Notes under the pieces: model-generated | Seen by the model: only the letters and a program-made list of their open reading frames with translations | The model's database searches: none | Told to the model about the DNA's origin: nothing | Part shown: one piece after another, positions 33,642 through 42,821 of the stretch | How the letters are laid out: the number at the start of each line of letters is the position of its first letter | How positions within the stretch are numbered: position 1 is the stretch's first letter | Assembly (NCBI RefSeq): GCF_013393185.1 | Contig: NZ_QJQX01000029.1 | Span: 89,624 to 153,623, forward strand | Direction of reading: 5' to 3' | Length of the DNA: 64,000 nt | Source of the DNA: Sphingobium lactosutens | GTDB taxonomy: Bacteria; Pseudomonadota; Alphaproteobacteria; Sphingomonadales; Sphingomonadaceae | Program-made: the position numbers and the translations under genes

Positions 33642-34069
33642 CCTCCGTCTCCTTCTTGTCGTCTGCGGCATCGACCGGCGGCTTTCGTTCCGGGCAGATC
33701 GCACCGGCAATTCCAGCTAGGGCAAGTGTCGGCGATTGAACGGAGCGTGCAAATCCTTTTCGATCGGCGACTCATCCGAATCCCGTCGGAACGCCCGATT
33801 TTGCGATGAGAGGAGTCCAATTCACGGCTCGTCGCAAAATGTCCTTGGAACACGATGAGCGGTTGTTGCGAGGAAGCTTTTGTTAACCCCCATCGCCGAC
33901 CCTTTGGGTTAATCGACATCAAGTTCCAACGAAACCGAAAGCGCGGCTTTCGGGCACCGGAGACCGGACACTGGTCCGCCTATGCCGGAGCACGAATGGC
34001 GCGTCATGCCGGCAGGTGTGGGCTGAATGACGATTGGCCCTCGGGCACATAACAACATGGGGAATATCA
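33642..34069. other. 428-bp intergenic region: leader of the GH16 gene
   Basis: No gene is supported. It contains ACGGCTCGTCGCA at 33824-33836 and CTTTTGTTAACCC at 33877-33889; both 13-mers recur close together near the priming glycosyltransferase gene (51199-51211; 51162-51174 in reverse). TTAACCC (33883-33889) also faces GGGTTAA (33906-33912) as an inverted repeat. These may be control sites shared by parts of the polysaccharide locus. Confidence 0.4.
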
Positions 34070-35461
34070 ATGGTCGCCAAACATACTGGCTCCCTTGTGG
34101 GAGCCGGGTTAGCCCTGTCGTGCGTCTTCGCTGCCGGGGCTGCCACCATATTGTCGATAAGCACGACGTCGACGACGAGTTCGGGCGGGTCGACGACGAC
34201 TGCGTCTGTGTCCTCCGCGGTAGCGACGACGACGGCCACTGCGCCGATCGCCAACCCTCCGGCGTCATCGACGTCGATCGCCTTTTCGAGCTTCGACTTC
34301 GCAAACGGCACGAAGCTGCCGGACAAGGCGACCTTGTGGGTGGGCAATGCGACGTTCCGGCCGGGGAGCGGCGGCACGGCCTATGTGCCGGTGAAGCTGG
34401 ACCGGGCGACGCCCAACACGGTGATCGCGCGGATCACCACGGTGAACGGGTCGGGCACATTGCGCGCCATTTCAGGCTATAATTACCAGACGGTCGACAA
34501 GGTCGTCATCTTCCGCCCGGGCGATCCACTGGAGCAGACGGTCGAGGTGCCGATCATCGCCGCAACCGCGGGGCAATTCTTCCAGCTCAAGCTGCGCGAG
34601 GCGCCCTGGGGCGCGCTGCAGGGCCAGTCGGTGGCGTCGGTCACGGCGAGTTATGCAGCGCCGACGGCGAAGTCGACAGGCAGCTTCCGTGCCGCGCGCA
34701 CCTTCAAGGCGACGGGTACGCTGCAATTCACGCTGGCCAAGTCTACCCACAAACGGTCGCCCGATGGCGGATGGGATCGCTGGGCGACGTCGCTGTCGCA
34801 TGGCCGCACCCAGATTGCCAATGAGGAAACCGGCCTCTATCTCGATTCATCGATCTGGCCGGGCATCGAGGGGCCGGTCTATTGGGGAACCAAGGGGCTG
34901 GTCCTGCATACGCAGAAGCTGGCGCAACCGATCTACCATGAGGGCCAGAACTGGAAATATGGTTCGTCGGTGCTGGACGGGCGCAACTTCATCGCGTCGC
35001 AGATCGGCTATGGCCAATATGAATGGGATGCGCGGATGCCGACCCGGCGCGGGTCATGGCCGGCCTTCTGGCTGGTGTCGACCAGCGGCTGGCCGCCGGA
35101 AATCGACGTCTATGAAGGCTTTGGCTATCAGAGCTACTGGGATTTCGACCGCCATATCGGCCAGACCATCCATGGCGGGTCGGGCGGCTACCGCGCCTTC
35201 CAGCGCGGCGTCGTGATCCAGACCGAGCAGGCCTATGGGCTGAAGGGCTATACGGAGGATTTCCACCGCTTCGCCGTCGATATCCAGCGCGACTACATCA
35301 CCTGGTTCGTGGACGGGAAAGAAACCTACCAGTCGGTCAACCCGTTCAAGGGCTTCCGCTGGTATCCGATCATGGACGTCGCGGTGAAGACCAATGGCGC
35401 CTATAATGACGGAACGGGCGACATGACCATCCGCAGCTTCAAGATCTACAGCGCGCCATAA
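34070..35461 (+). CDS. Secreted GH16 beta-glycanase
   Basis: A 463-residue exported glycoside hydrolase. MVAKHTGSLVGAGLALSCVFAAGAA is a signal peptide; a Ser/Thr-rich linker and a beta-sandwich-like region (about 60-200) precede the GH16 catalytic domain. Its catalytic motif EIDVYE is at about 344-349 (the ExDxxE nucleophile and acid/base Glu pair), following GSWPAFWLVSTSGWPP. Similar enzymes in exopolysaccharide loci (ExoK type) cut the nascent polymer and control its chain length. Its last 16 nt overlap, tail to tail, the end of the GT2 gene at 35446, so it is the only plus-strand gene of the locus. Confidence 0.88.
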   Translation: MVAKHTGSLVGAGLALSCVFAAGAATILSISTTSTTSSGGSTTTASVSSAVATTTATAPIANPPASSTSIAFSSFDFANGTKLPDKATLWVGNATFRPGSGGTAYVPVKLDRATPNTVIARITTVNGSGTLRAISGYNYQTVDKVVIFRPGDPLEQTVEVPIIAATAGQFFQLKLREAPWGALQGQSVASVTASYAAPTAKSTGSFRAARTFKATGTLQFTLAKSTHKRSPDGGWDRWATSLSHGRTQIANEETGLYLDSSIWPGIEGPVYWGTKGLVLHTQKLAQPIYHEGQNWKYGSSVLDGRNFIASQIGYGQYEWDARMPTRRGSWPAFWLVSTSGWPPEIDVYEGFGYQSYWDFDRHIGQTIHGGSGGYRAFQRGVVIQTEQAYGLKGYTEDFHRFAVDIQRDYITWFVDGKETYQSVNPFKGFRWYPIMDVAVKTNGAYNDGTGDMTIRSFKIYSAP

Positions 35462-36375
35462 GCCTTCTGAGCGCCGCCCGCGAGCGCGTAGAGGCGGCCC
35501 CAGCTCTTGATCCACTGCCCGGCGATGTCGACACGATGTGCGCCGGGCAGCAGGATGGCGGGAAGGCCCGCCGTGCGCAGCGCCACGATGCCGACCGACC
35601 GGACCAGCAGCACGGGCATCGCCGTATCCTTGCACCGGGCCATGGTTTCGGTGCAGCCGATGCGCCACATGCGTTTGAATACCCAGGACAGGCGGGCGCG
35701 TTCGGGTGGTACCCATTCGCTGACCCGCGCGTCGGGCGCCCAGCCGAAACGCGCGCCGGCCCGCGCCAGCCGGGACAGATAGTCCAGATCCTCGCCGCCG
35801 CTGCGGTTGAAACGCGGGTCGAACCAGGGACGGTCCAGCATCTCCAGCGCGGCGCGGCGGATCAGCAGATTGTTGCTGGCCCAGAGCATGTCGGTTGCGC
35901 CGTGCGGACGTTCCTCGGCCCGGAACACCAAAGTCTCCCGCGCCCAGCGCGGGGCGGGGCCGACGAACATGGAATCGACCGGCCCGGCGACGACATCGGC
36001 ATCCACCGCCGCCTGGCAGGCAAGCAGCGCGTCGAGCCAGCCGGGCTGGGGCCATTCATCATCATCGATCATGGCGAGAAAGCGCATCGCCGGGTCGCCC
36101 AGCGCAGTCGCGACGATCGCGTTGCGCACGGCGCACAGGCCCGGTTCCGGCACGGGCAGCAACGTCACCGGCAGGTCGTAGCCCGCGCCACGTAGCGCCT
36201 CCACCACGACGGCGCCTTCCTGCCCGGCCGGATCATTGTCGGCGATCAGCAGCATGACGTCATGCCCTGCGACGATGCCCGGCAGCGTCTCCAGCAGATG
36301 GCGCAGTTGCTGGGGACGGCGAAAGGTCGGGACGGCGATCCAGATCGGATGGCCCATGCCGGTCATGCCGGTCAT
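35446..36375 (-). CDS. GT2-family glycosyltransferase (exopolysaccharide)
   Basis: A 309-residue family-2 glycosyltransferase. IWIAVPTFRRPQQLRHLLETL opens the GT-A fold, LIADNDPAGQEG and AVRNAIVATALGDP follow, and MIDDDEWPQPGW holds the DxD-type metal-binding motif. It is closely related to the gene at 40511 (shared ADNDxxxQEG, DDDE and PGWLDA blocks), suggesting duplication. The start at 36375 overlaps the acyltransferase stop (ATGA). It is the last gene of the long minus-strand chain. Donor and acceptor sugars unknown. Confidence 0.85.
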   Translation of the reverse strand: MTGMTGMGHPIWIAVPTFRRPQQLRHLLETLPGIVAGHDVMLLIADNDPAGQEGAVVVEALRGAGYDLPVTLLPVPEPGLCAVRNAIVATALGDPAMRFLAMIDDDEWPQPGWLDALLACQAAVDADVVAGPVDSMFVGPAPRWARETLVFRAEERPHGATDMLWASNNLLIRRAALEMLDRPWFDPRFNRSGGEDLDYLSRLARAGARFGWAPDARVSEWVPPERARLSWVFKRMWRIGCTETMARCKDTAMPVLLVRSVGIVALRTAGLPAILLPGAHRVDIAGQWIKSWGRLYALAGGAQKAYGAL

Positions 36376-37454
36376 GCCGTCGCCTGCCGCGCCTCGCGCC
36401 GCCTGCCGGCTTTTTGCAGCCACTTGATCAGCCGATGCCCGCGCACCTCGACCAGCGCATAGCTGGCCCAGCAGAGCAGCCAGGTCGCGACCAGCATGGC
36501 GAGGATGAACAGCCCGTCCATTCCGGTGACGCCGCGACCATGGGCCATCGTCATGGCGCGCGCCACGACGTCTCGGACGAGCGGATGCCAGAGGTAGATG
36601 GAATAGCTGATGAGGCCGAGATGGAAGCTGACCGGGTTGGACATGACGGCGCGCGCCGCCGGGCCGTTATAATAGCAGCTCAGCACCAGCGCCGGCATCA
36701 GGCAGACGACGAGGATATCGCGCTTGTTCGGCAGCCAGAGCGCGACGCCGATCAGGGCGCAGATCGCCAGGAAGCCGCCGGGCCGGTCGATCAGCGCCTT
36801 GCACCAGCGCCGGTCGGCGACGCGATAGGCGAGCACGCCGATCGAGAAGCCGGCAAGGCAGCGCAGCAGGGTCAGCACGGAATCGCTGTCATTGACGTCG
36901 AGCGGGCCGCTCGATCCGTGACCCAATCCCGCAACCAGCGCGAGCGCCACCACTGCCGCCGCGCCCTGCAACCACGCAATGCGGGAAAAGGCGAGGAAGG
37001 CGATCAGCGGATAGGCCAGATAGGCCGCGACTTCCGTGCTGACCGACCAGCTATTGCCTGCGATCGGCTCCGTGCCCCAGCCCCAGCTCTGTATCATCAG
37101 CAGGTTGCTGATGACATTGGGCGCGTCGAGCGTGATCGCCTGATTGCCCGACACGTTGAGCAGGATGCGCGCTGCGAAGACCAAGGTCACGATCAGATGC
37201 AGCGGCCAGACGCGGGCGATACGGTTCACAAGGAAGTCCGCATAACTGGCCCAGCCGGGACGGCCCATCACCCGTTCATGATAGCCCAGCGAAATGACGA
37301 AACCGCTGAGGATGAAGAACAGGTCGACCGCCAGATAGGCGCGCGAGAAGAGGGGCATGGCATAGGCCGCGAAGGTCGGATTATGCGGAATATGGTAAAG
37401 CAGCACCGATACCGCCGCGATGCCGCGCAGGCCGGTGAGCGAGGAAATCCTCAT
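36372..37454 (-). CDS. Acyltransferase-3 family membrane protein (OafA-like)
   Basis: A 360-residue multi-pass membrane O-acyltransferase. The N-terminus MRISSLTGLRGIAAVSVLLYHI with LRGIAA...H and then FFILSGFVIS are the family hallmark; about ten hydrophobic spans follow. Such enzymes acetylate or succinylate sugars of polysaccharides, so it probably decorates the product of this locus. It overlaps both neighbours by 4 nt (GH10 gene upstream, GT2 downstream). Confidence 0.88.
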   Translation of the reverse strand: MRISSLTGLRGIAAVSVLLYHIPHNPTFAAYAMPLFSRAYLAVDLFFILSGFVISLGYHERVMGRPGWASYADFLVNRIARVWPLHLIVTLVFAARILLNVSGNQAITLDAPNVISNLLMIQSWGWGTEPIAGNSWSVSTEVAAYLAYPLIAFLAFSRIAWLQGAAAVVALALVAGLGHGSSGPLDVNDSDSVLTLLRCLAGFSIGVLAYRVADRRWCKALIDRPGGFLAICALIGVALWLPNKRDILVVCLMPALVLSCYYNGPAARAVMSNPVSFHLGLISYSIYLWHPLVRDVVARAMTMAHGRGVTGMDGLFILAMLVATWLLCWASYALVEVRGHRLIKWLQKAGRRREARQATA

Positions 37455-38599
37455 GCGTTATGACTCCGAGGGCTGGCCTGACGCCGCGCGGCGGGGGCGG
37501 CATCGAAGGCGGCGCCGATCGCATCCCAGAGCGGTTTGCGGCGCATTTTATCGTCGAGGGGCAGGCCGCGCGACAATTGTCCGTCGGGCCATTTATAGTC
37601 GGGGAAGTTGGACAGCCAGCTATAGCGGTCCGACAGGCCCCAGCAGAGCAGCGCCTGCGTTGCCGGATTGTCGAAGGCGACGTCCAGAAACGCCTTGCCG
37701 ATGGAAGCCACTTCCCGATCGCGCTTGTCGGGATTGGGCGGACCGCCCCGGTCGGCCACGTCGAATTCGGTGATCGAGAGGCTGAGACCGCGGTCGCTCA
37801 GATCCTTGAGGAAGCGAGCGAAGATATCCTGGTTGAAGCCTTCACGGAAGGGTTTGAGATGGCCCTGTATGCCGATGGCGTCGACCGGCACTTTGCGCGC
37901 CATCAGCCGGTCGACCAGTTTCAGCATCGCAGTACGGCGGCGTTCGCAGCGGGGGGAATCATGCTCCACCCCATAGTCGGTCAGGAACAGCATCGCATTG
38001 GGATCGGTCTCGCGGGCGTGGTGGAAGGCGAGATCGATATACTCCTCGCCCAGCGCGCGCATCCACATGCTGTCCTGGCGCATGCCGTCGGCACGGCCCT
38101 CATTGGGTTCCAGCGGCTCATTGACCACGTCCCATTCGGCGATCTTGCCGGCATAGCGGGGCATGGCCGCGTCGATATAGCTGAGCATCAGCTTTTCCCG
38201 CCCGGCATGGTCGGCTGCTTGCAGCGCGGGTTCCAGCCAGTCGGGATTGGCGGCGTACCAGACCAGCGCATGGCCGCGCGCGCGCATCCTGTGCTCTTGC
38301 GCGAAGTCGATGATCTGGTCGGCGCCGCTGAAATCGAAGCGGTCCCGCTTCGGTTCGGTGGTGCCGCGCTTCAGTTCATATTCCTCGACCACGATGTCGC
38401 ATTCGCGCGCGACGGCGGCGGTGAAATCGGGATCTTCGCGCAACTGGCGCGACTTGATCGCCGCGCCGAACCAGCGGCCTGAACGACGCGCTCGCGTGGC
38501 GAGGCTCTCGGTCGGTGCGCCGTCGCGCGCATAGCTTTGCGGCATCGGCGCGCAACCCGACAAGGCGAGGGCGCCGGCCAGAAATTCGCGCCGTCTCAA
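37451..38599 (-). CDS. GH10 endo-glycanase, Tat-type lipoprotein
   Basis: A 382-residue GH10 family enzyme (xylanase fold). Starting at TTG 38599, which overlaps the preceding stop as TTGA, the N-terminus reads MRRREFLAGALALSGCAP: a twin-arginine motif plus a lipobox (LSGC, Cys16), so export through Tat and lipidation are predicted. Catalytic residues are E161 in WDVVNEPLE (acid/base) and E278 in SITEFDV (nucleophile). In this setting it more likely cuts the cell's own polymer than plant xylan; that is inference. It is embedded in the operon between a GT2 gene and the acyltransferase gene. Confidence 0.87.
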   Translation of the reverse strand: MRRREFLAGALALSGCAPMPQSYARDGAPTESLATRARRSGRWFGAAIKSRQLREDPDFTAAVARECDIVVEEYELKRGTTEPKRDRFDFSGADQIIDFAQEHRMRARGHALVWYAANPDWLEPALQAADHAGREKLMLSYIDAAMPRYAGKIAEWDVVNEPLEPNEGRADGMRQDSMWMRALGEEYIDLAFHHARETDPNAMLFLTDYGVEHDSPRCERRRTAMLKLVDRLMARKVPVDAIGIQGHLKPFREGFNQDIFARFLKDLSDRGLSLSITEFDVADRGGPPNPDKRDREVASIGKAFLDVAFDNPATQALLCWGLSDRYSWLSNFPDYKWPDGQLSRGLPLDDKMRRKPLWDAIGAAFDAAPAARRQASPRSHNA

Positions 38600-39564
38600 A
38601 GCCGTGGTCCCTTGCCGACGAGCATGTGGGAGAAATCGATCCAGCCGTCCGACATGCGGCGATAGACCGGGTCGGGCATGACGATCTGGAGCAGGACGGT
38701 GGCGGCGAGGCGCGGCTTGAACGCGCCGCGGCACAGCGCCGAGAAATAATAGCGCATCGCCCGGCGGCGGCTGGTCGGCCAGATGCTCTTGGCCGCGTGC
38801 CAGCCCATATAGGCGGAAAAGGCTTGGCGCGAGATATGGGGTTGCAGGTCGCGCAACCAGATGAGGTTGCCGACATTGTCGCGCACCTGCGACAGGCGGT
38901 TGCCGGTCTGGCGGTCGGTCCAGATGGTGCCGGGCCGCTCCGTCATCAGGAAGCGACCGCCCGCGAGCGACAGGCGCATCGCGAAATCGGTATCGTCGCC
39001 AAAGCCGACATCCTCGCGATAGCGGACCTTCTGCGCCAGCGCGCGGCTGAGCGCCATGCTGCTGGTCTGGATGAAGCCCCGGTCGCACATCAGATAGCTG
39101 TCCATCGTCTCGTCGGCGGCGATGGCGCGCGGGGGCTTCAGGAAATGGCGGCCTGCGCCCCGGTCGGCGACGACCTGGCCATAGGCGACGATATCCTCGC
39201 CATGCTGGAGCAGCACCAGCAGGTCCGACAGGTGATGCGGCAGGAACAGGTCGTCGCAGTCGAGAAAGGCGATATAATGGCCGCGCGCATGGTCGACGCC
39301 CGTGTTGCGCGCTGCCGCCGCCCCGCGATTGGACTGGACGATCACCGTGAGCCGGGGATCGTCGATGCCGCGCAGCGCGACGTCGGTCTGGTCGGTCGAA
39401 CCGTCTACGACGACGATGACCTCTATCTCGGCAATGCTCTGCTCCAGCGCGGAGACGACGGCGGCGACGGTTTCCTCACGTCGCTGATAGCTCGGGATGA
39501 CCACCGAGAAGAGCGGCGTCGCCGTCGTGCCGGCGCTTGTGGGGGCCATTTCCATCAGTTTCAT
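38596..39564 (-). CDS. GT2-family glycosyltransferase (exopolysaccharide)
   Basis: A 322-residue enzyme starting MKLMEMAPTSAG at 39564, with ATG overlapping the upstream stop. The GT-A core shows FSVVIPSYQRREETVAAVVSAL, IVVVDGSTDQT, NRGAAAARNTGVDHARGHYIAFLDCDDLF (DxDD motif), and GFGDDTDFAMRLSLAGG (the later acidic motif). It is a sister of the next gene (39561): the two share the GHYIAFLDxDDLFLP block and the IQTSSM/MQTSTM region. Probably adds one sugar to the lipid-linked repeat unit. Confidence 0.87.
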   Translation of the reverse strand: MKLMEMAPTSAGTTATPLFSVVIPSYQRREETVAAVVSALEQSIAEIEVIVVVDGSTDQTDVALRGIDDPRLTVIVQSNRGAAAARNTGVDHARGHYIAFLDCDDLFLPHHLSDLLVLLQHGEDIVAYGQVVADRGAGRHFLKPPRAIAADETMDSYLMCDRGFIQTSSMALSRALAQKVRYREDVGFGDDTDFAMRLSLAGGRFLMTERPGTIWTDRQTGNRLSQVRDNVGNLIWLRDLQPHISRQAFSAYMGWHAAKSIWPTSRRRAMRYYFSALCRGAFKPRLAATVLLQIVMPDPVYRRMSDGWIDFSHMLVGKGPRL

Positions 39565-40514
39565 GACGCGCGGCGGGCGGCTTCCGCCTTGCCGAAATGC
39601 AGGACGAACCGGTTGACGAGTGACCGGTAGAGCGGCTTGGGCAGATAGGATCGCAGCACCTGCCGGGCGATGATCTTGGGTGGCACGCCGCCTGCGACCA
39701 GTCCCACCGCCAGGTCGCGGATCGCCAGCACCGGCCGGATCGGCGCCATATGATAGGCAAGGACCGTCGCACGATAGCCGCGCCGCGCCCGCCTCGTCAG
39801 CATATGACCACACCGGTCGAGCCAGTCGAGCGAGGTCTCATAGCCCTTCACATAGGAAGTGCGTCCTGCCTCGGTCGCGTCGAGCCAGACGGTCAGCGGC
39901 TGGTCGATCATGCGGAAGCGCCCGCCGGCGCCCTGCAAGCGGACGCAGAAATCGAGATCCTGCCCCTTCTTGAGCGCCGGGTCGAACAGCACTTCGCGCG
40001 CCATGTCGGTGGGCACGACCATGGTGGAAGTCTGCATGAACTGGTTGGCGCAGAAGAGATATTCGCCGACATCCTCGCCCTCGCGGATGCCACGGTCGGG
40101 ACGGATCCAGTAGCGGTCGACGCCCCGGTCCACTTTCATCCGCGAATAGAGGACGGTGCGGCCGTCATCCTTCGCCAGCGCCCTGGCCATGATCGACAGC
40201 TTGCCGGGCAGGAACAGGTCGTCGGAATCGAGGAAGGCGATATATTGGCCGTTCGACGCCAATATGCCATTGTTGCGCGCCGCGCCGCCACCCGCATTGT
40301 CCTGCCGGATATACCGGACGCGCGGGTCGCCGATCGCGTCGATCACCGGGCGCGGATCGTCCTTCGACCCGTCGTCGATGACGACGATCTCCAGATCCTG
40401 CCAGTCCTGCGCCAGCACCGACCGGATCGTGTCGCCGACAATGTCCGCCCGGTTATAGAGCGGGATGACCACGGAGAAAAAGGGACGGTTATTCTGATGC
40501 GTCGCATCGCTCAT
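39561..40514 (-). CDS. GT2-family glycosyltransferase (exopolysaccharide)
   Basis: A 317-residue GT-A enzyme: FFSVVIPLYNRADIVGDTIRSVL, IVVIDDGSKDD, NAGGGAARNNGILASNGQYIAFLDSDDLF and KGQDLDFCVRLQGAGGRF. All catalytic landmarks of GT2 are intact. No membrane span is present apart from amphipathic C-terminal helices. It overlaps both neighbours by 4 nt. Its similarity to the gene at 38596 suggests tandem duplication with later change of specificity. Confidence 0.88.
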   Translation of the reverse strand: MSDATHQNNRPFFSVVIPLYNRADIVGDTIRSVLAQDWQDLEIVVIDDGSKDDPRPVIDAIGDPRVRYIRQDNAGGGAARNNGILASNGQYIAFLDSDDLFLPGKLSIMARALAKDDGRTVLYSRMKVDRGVDRYWIRPDRGIREGEDVGEYLFCANQFMQTSTMVVPTDMAREVLFDPALKKGQDLDFCVRLQGAGGRFRMIDQPLTVWLDATEAGRTSYVKGYETSLDWLDRCGHMLTRRARRGYRATVLAYHMAPIRPVLAIRDLAVGLVAGGVPPKIIARQVLRSYLPKPLYRSLVNRFVLHFGKAEAARRAS

Positions 40515-41440
40515 GCGCCATGCACCTTTCGATATTCTTCATAATGGAAACCGGCGAGGCCGGCGACTTTGCCGGCCGCGCGATAGAGGCGGCCGAGCCG
40601 CTGGATGCGCTTGCCCCGGTCGAGCGTCAGCAGCGCGCCCAGTGCGCCCGACGCCGCGCCGCCCAGGATGCGGGGCGTTTCGCCGACGAGCGCGCGCAGC
40701 CGCCCCTTGTGGAAGCGTTCGACCATCATGTCGGTCATGCCGATGCGATAGCCGCGCATCAGCAGCCATTTCTGCGTCACCCGGCTGGCGGGGATGAGTT
40801 CGGTCACGACCGCATCCTCCGACCAGGCGAAGCGGTGGCCGGCGCGCTGCATGCGGGAAAAGAGCTGCTTGTCCGACCCACCGGTCAGCGCCATCCGCTC
40901 GTCGAACGGGGCGTCGCCCATGGCGCGCAGGGCGGAAGCGGCGATCAGCACATTGGCGGTGCTGTCGACCAACTCGACCGGACCGGACTTGCCGCGCATC
41001 TTGGGCTGGAGCAGGGGGTGGGGGGCGGCCCAGCCGGGCACCGGGGCGTCCATCTCGCGCAGCACCGCGCCGCCGACGACATCGGCATGCCATTGCAGCG
41101 CCGCGCCGACCATGGCGTCGAGCCAGCCGGGGGAGGCGGCCTCGTCATCGTCGAGCATCGCGACATGGGTGACGTCGGGATGGCCGAGCGCCTGCGCGAC
41201 CAGAGCGTTGCGGACGCGGGGGATGCCGCGTTCCGCGACCAGGATGGCGCGGATCGGCCAGCGATAGCCCTGGGTCGCGATGCGCTCCACCACGGCCATG
41301 CCCTCCTGCCGGGAGGCGTCGTTGTCGGCGACGAGTATTTCGAGCGGAAACCGGGTGTCCAGTTGCGCGATCGATTCGAGCGTGCGCAGCAGCCCCTGGG
41401 GCCGATTGCAGGTGGCGATGCCCAGAACGACCTTAGTCAT
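40511..41440 (-). CDS. GT2-family glycosyltransferase (exopolysaccharide)
   Basis: A 309-residue GT2 enzyme: VVLGIATCNRPQGLLRTLESIA, EILVADNDASRQEGMAVVERI, RVRNALVAQALGHPDVTHVAMLDDDEAASPGWLDAMVGA, with the DDDE motif. It belongs to the same subgroup as the gene at 35446, though the two lie at opposite ends of the glycosyltransferase block. Start at 41440; it overlaps the polymerase/ligase gene by 8 nt and the next GT2 gene by 4 nt. Confidence 0.87.
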   Translation of the reverse strand: MTKVVLGIATCNRPQGLLRTLESIAQLDTRFPLEILVADNDASRQEGMAVVERIATQGYRWPIRAILVAERGIPRVRNALVAQALGHPDVTHVAMLDDDEAASPGWLDAMVGAALQWHADVVGGAVLREMDAPVPGWAAPHPLLQPKMRGKSGPVELVDSTANVLIAASALRAMGDAPFDERMALTGGSDKQLFSRMQRAGHRFAWSEDAVVTELIPASRVTQKWLLMRGYRIGMTDMMVERFHKGRLRALVGETPRILGGAASGALGALLTLDRGKRIQRLGRLYRAAGKVAGLAGFHYEEYRKVHGA

Positions 41441-42818
41441 GGGCAGTCTCCTGATTACCGGCCAGATAGCGCCGGTTCCAGGCCGGGCGCGGGCGCGCCT
41501 TGAAGGTGGCGTGCGCGGTCGCGATCGCCGCGAGGAAGATCACCCAGACCTGGCGATCCTTGTCGAAGAAGGAGGTTTCCAGCAGATTCTGGTACATTAC
41601 GAAAACCCATATGGCGAAGGCCGGCACCATCAGATGCTGGTTCTCGCGGGTGGACCCCGTCAGGAACCAGTAGGCCGGCAGGGCAAGGAAGCTGAGCAGC
41701 AGCATGAGGACGCCGAGCGGCCCGGTCGTGACCCAGATTTCCAGATAGCCATTGTGCGAATGGGCCGTCAGCATCTGGAACTGCTGGTTCAGATAGTCAT
41801 GCGCGGGCGATTGCGCGCCGACCTGCCAGAAGCCGCCGAAGCCCGCGCCCAGATAGGGATGGTCGGCCAGATAGTCGAACACCACGCGCCAGATCGACAC
41901 GCGCCCGGTGAAGGCGGTGGGATCGGCGAACAGGCGCTCTACCGTCGGCTGATAGGCGATGTAGAGCGCCAGGAAACCGACCATGCCGAAGCCCAGCATC
42001 AGCAGCAGGATCGCGCGCTTCTGGGTATTGCCGCTGAGGGCGCGATAGATGTTGCTGATCGCCAGCATGCCCACGCACAGCGCCAGCGACGTCTTGCTCT
42101 TGGTCCCGATCACGAAGACGAAGGCCATGACCGCGAATAGTGCATAGTACCATTTACGCTTGTCGATCCACGCATTGCCGCAGACAATGAAGGTCAGCGC
42201 CATGACAGCGCCGGCGATATTCTTGTGGAAGAAGAAACCGCGCCAGGCGCCGATCAGCGCCTTGTCGCTTTCGGTTGGCGGATGGACGGCCGCCGACGTC
42301 AGCGGCAGCGAGATCCAGCAGATGAGCAATGAGACGATCAGCGCCCAGCGCAGGGCGTCGAACAAGCGTCGCGGCCCGATCAGCGACAGGGCGCAGAAGG
42401 TGATGTAGATCACGATCAGCTGCTGCATCGCGCGCTTGAACGACACGAAGGGATCGACACCCCAGGCGCAGGTAATGAAGAACCATATCAGCATGATGGC
42501 GAGCGGCCAGAAGCTGAACCTGTAACGCAGCGGCTGCTTGCGGATGGCCTGCACCGCCGTCAGCAGCAAGGCGAAGCCGATGAACACCGCCTGCTTGAAC
42601 AGATCGGACCCGTCATTGGCCTGGGCCATCGCCACCAGTTCGTCCTGCGTGCGCGATCCGAAGGGCTGCTGGCCGATGAAGACCATCATCAGGAAGACGA
42701 AGTAGAAGATCTGGGCGATGAGGACCAGCGTATCGCTGCCGCCGTCCGTGATGGGGGCGGTGCGGATGGTCCTCGTCGGGGTCGGGGCATGACCGATGCG
42801 GCGCCAGCTTGTCGCCAT
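41433..42818 (-). CDS. O-antigen ligase/Wzy-type polymerase family protein
   Basis: A 461-residue protein with about eleven hydrophobic spans and a large periplasmic loop containing HPYLGAGFGGFWQVG and LTAHSHNGYLEIWVTTGPLG; the G-x-G-x-G-x-F and H-N-x-x-L-E pattern marks the Wzy_C/O-antigen ligase superfamily. In a Wzx/Wzy locus without another candidate it is the likely repeat-unit polymerase. A preceding cytoplasmic N-terminus (MATSWRRIGHAPTPTRTI) is polar. It begins 3 nt after the flippase stop. Confidence 0.82.
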   Translation of the reverse strand: MATSWRRIGHAPTPTRTIRTAPITDGGSDTLVLIAQIFYFVFLMMVFIGQQPFGSRTQDELVAMAQANDGSDLFKQAVFIGFALLLTAVQAIRKQPLRYRFSFWPLAIMLIWFFITCAWGVDPFVSFKRAMQQLIVIYITFCALSLIGPRRLFDALRWALIVSLLICWISLPLTSAAVHPPTESDKALIGAWRGFFFHKNIAGAVMALTFIVCGNAWIDKRKWYYALFAVMAFVFVIGTKSKTSLALCVGMLAISNIYRALSGNTQKRAILLLMLGFGMVGFLALYIAYQPTVERLFADPTAFTGRVSIWRVVFDYLADHPYLGAGFGGFWQVGAQSPAHDYLNQQFQMLTAHSHNGYLEIWVTTGPLGVLMLLLSFLALPAYWFLTGSTRENQHLMVPAFAIWVFVMYQNLLETSFFDKDRQVWVIFLAAIATAHATFKARPRPAWNRRYLAGNQETAHD

Positions 42819-42821
42819 GGT

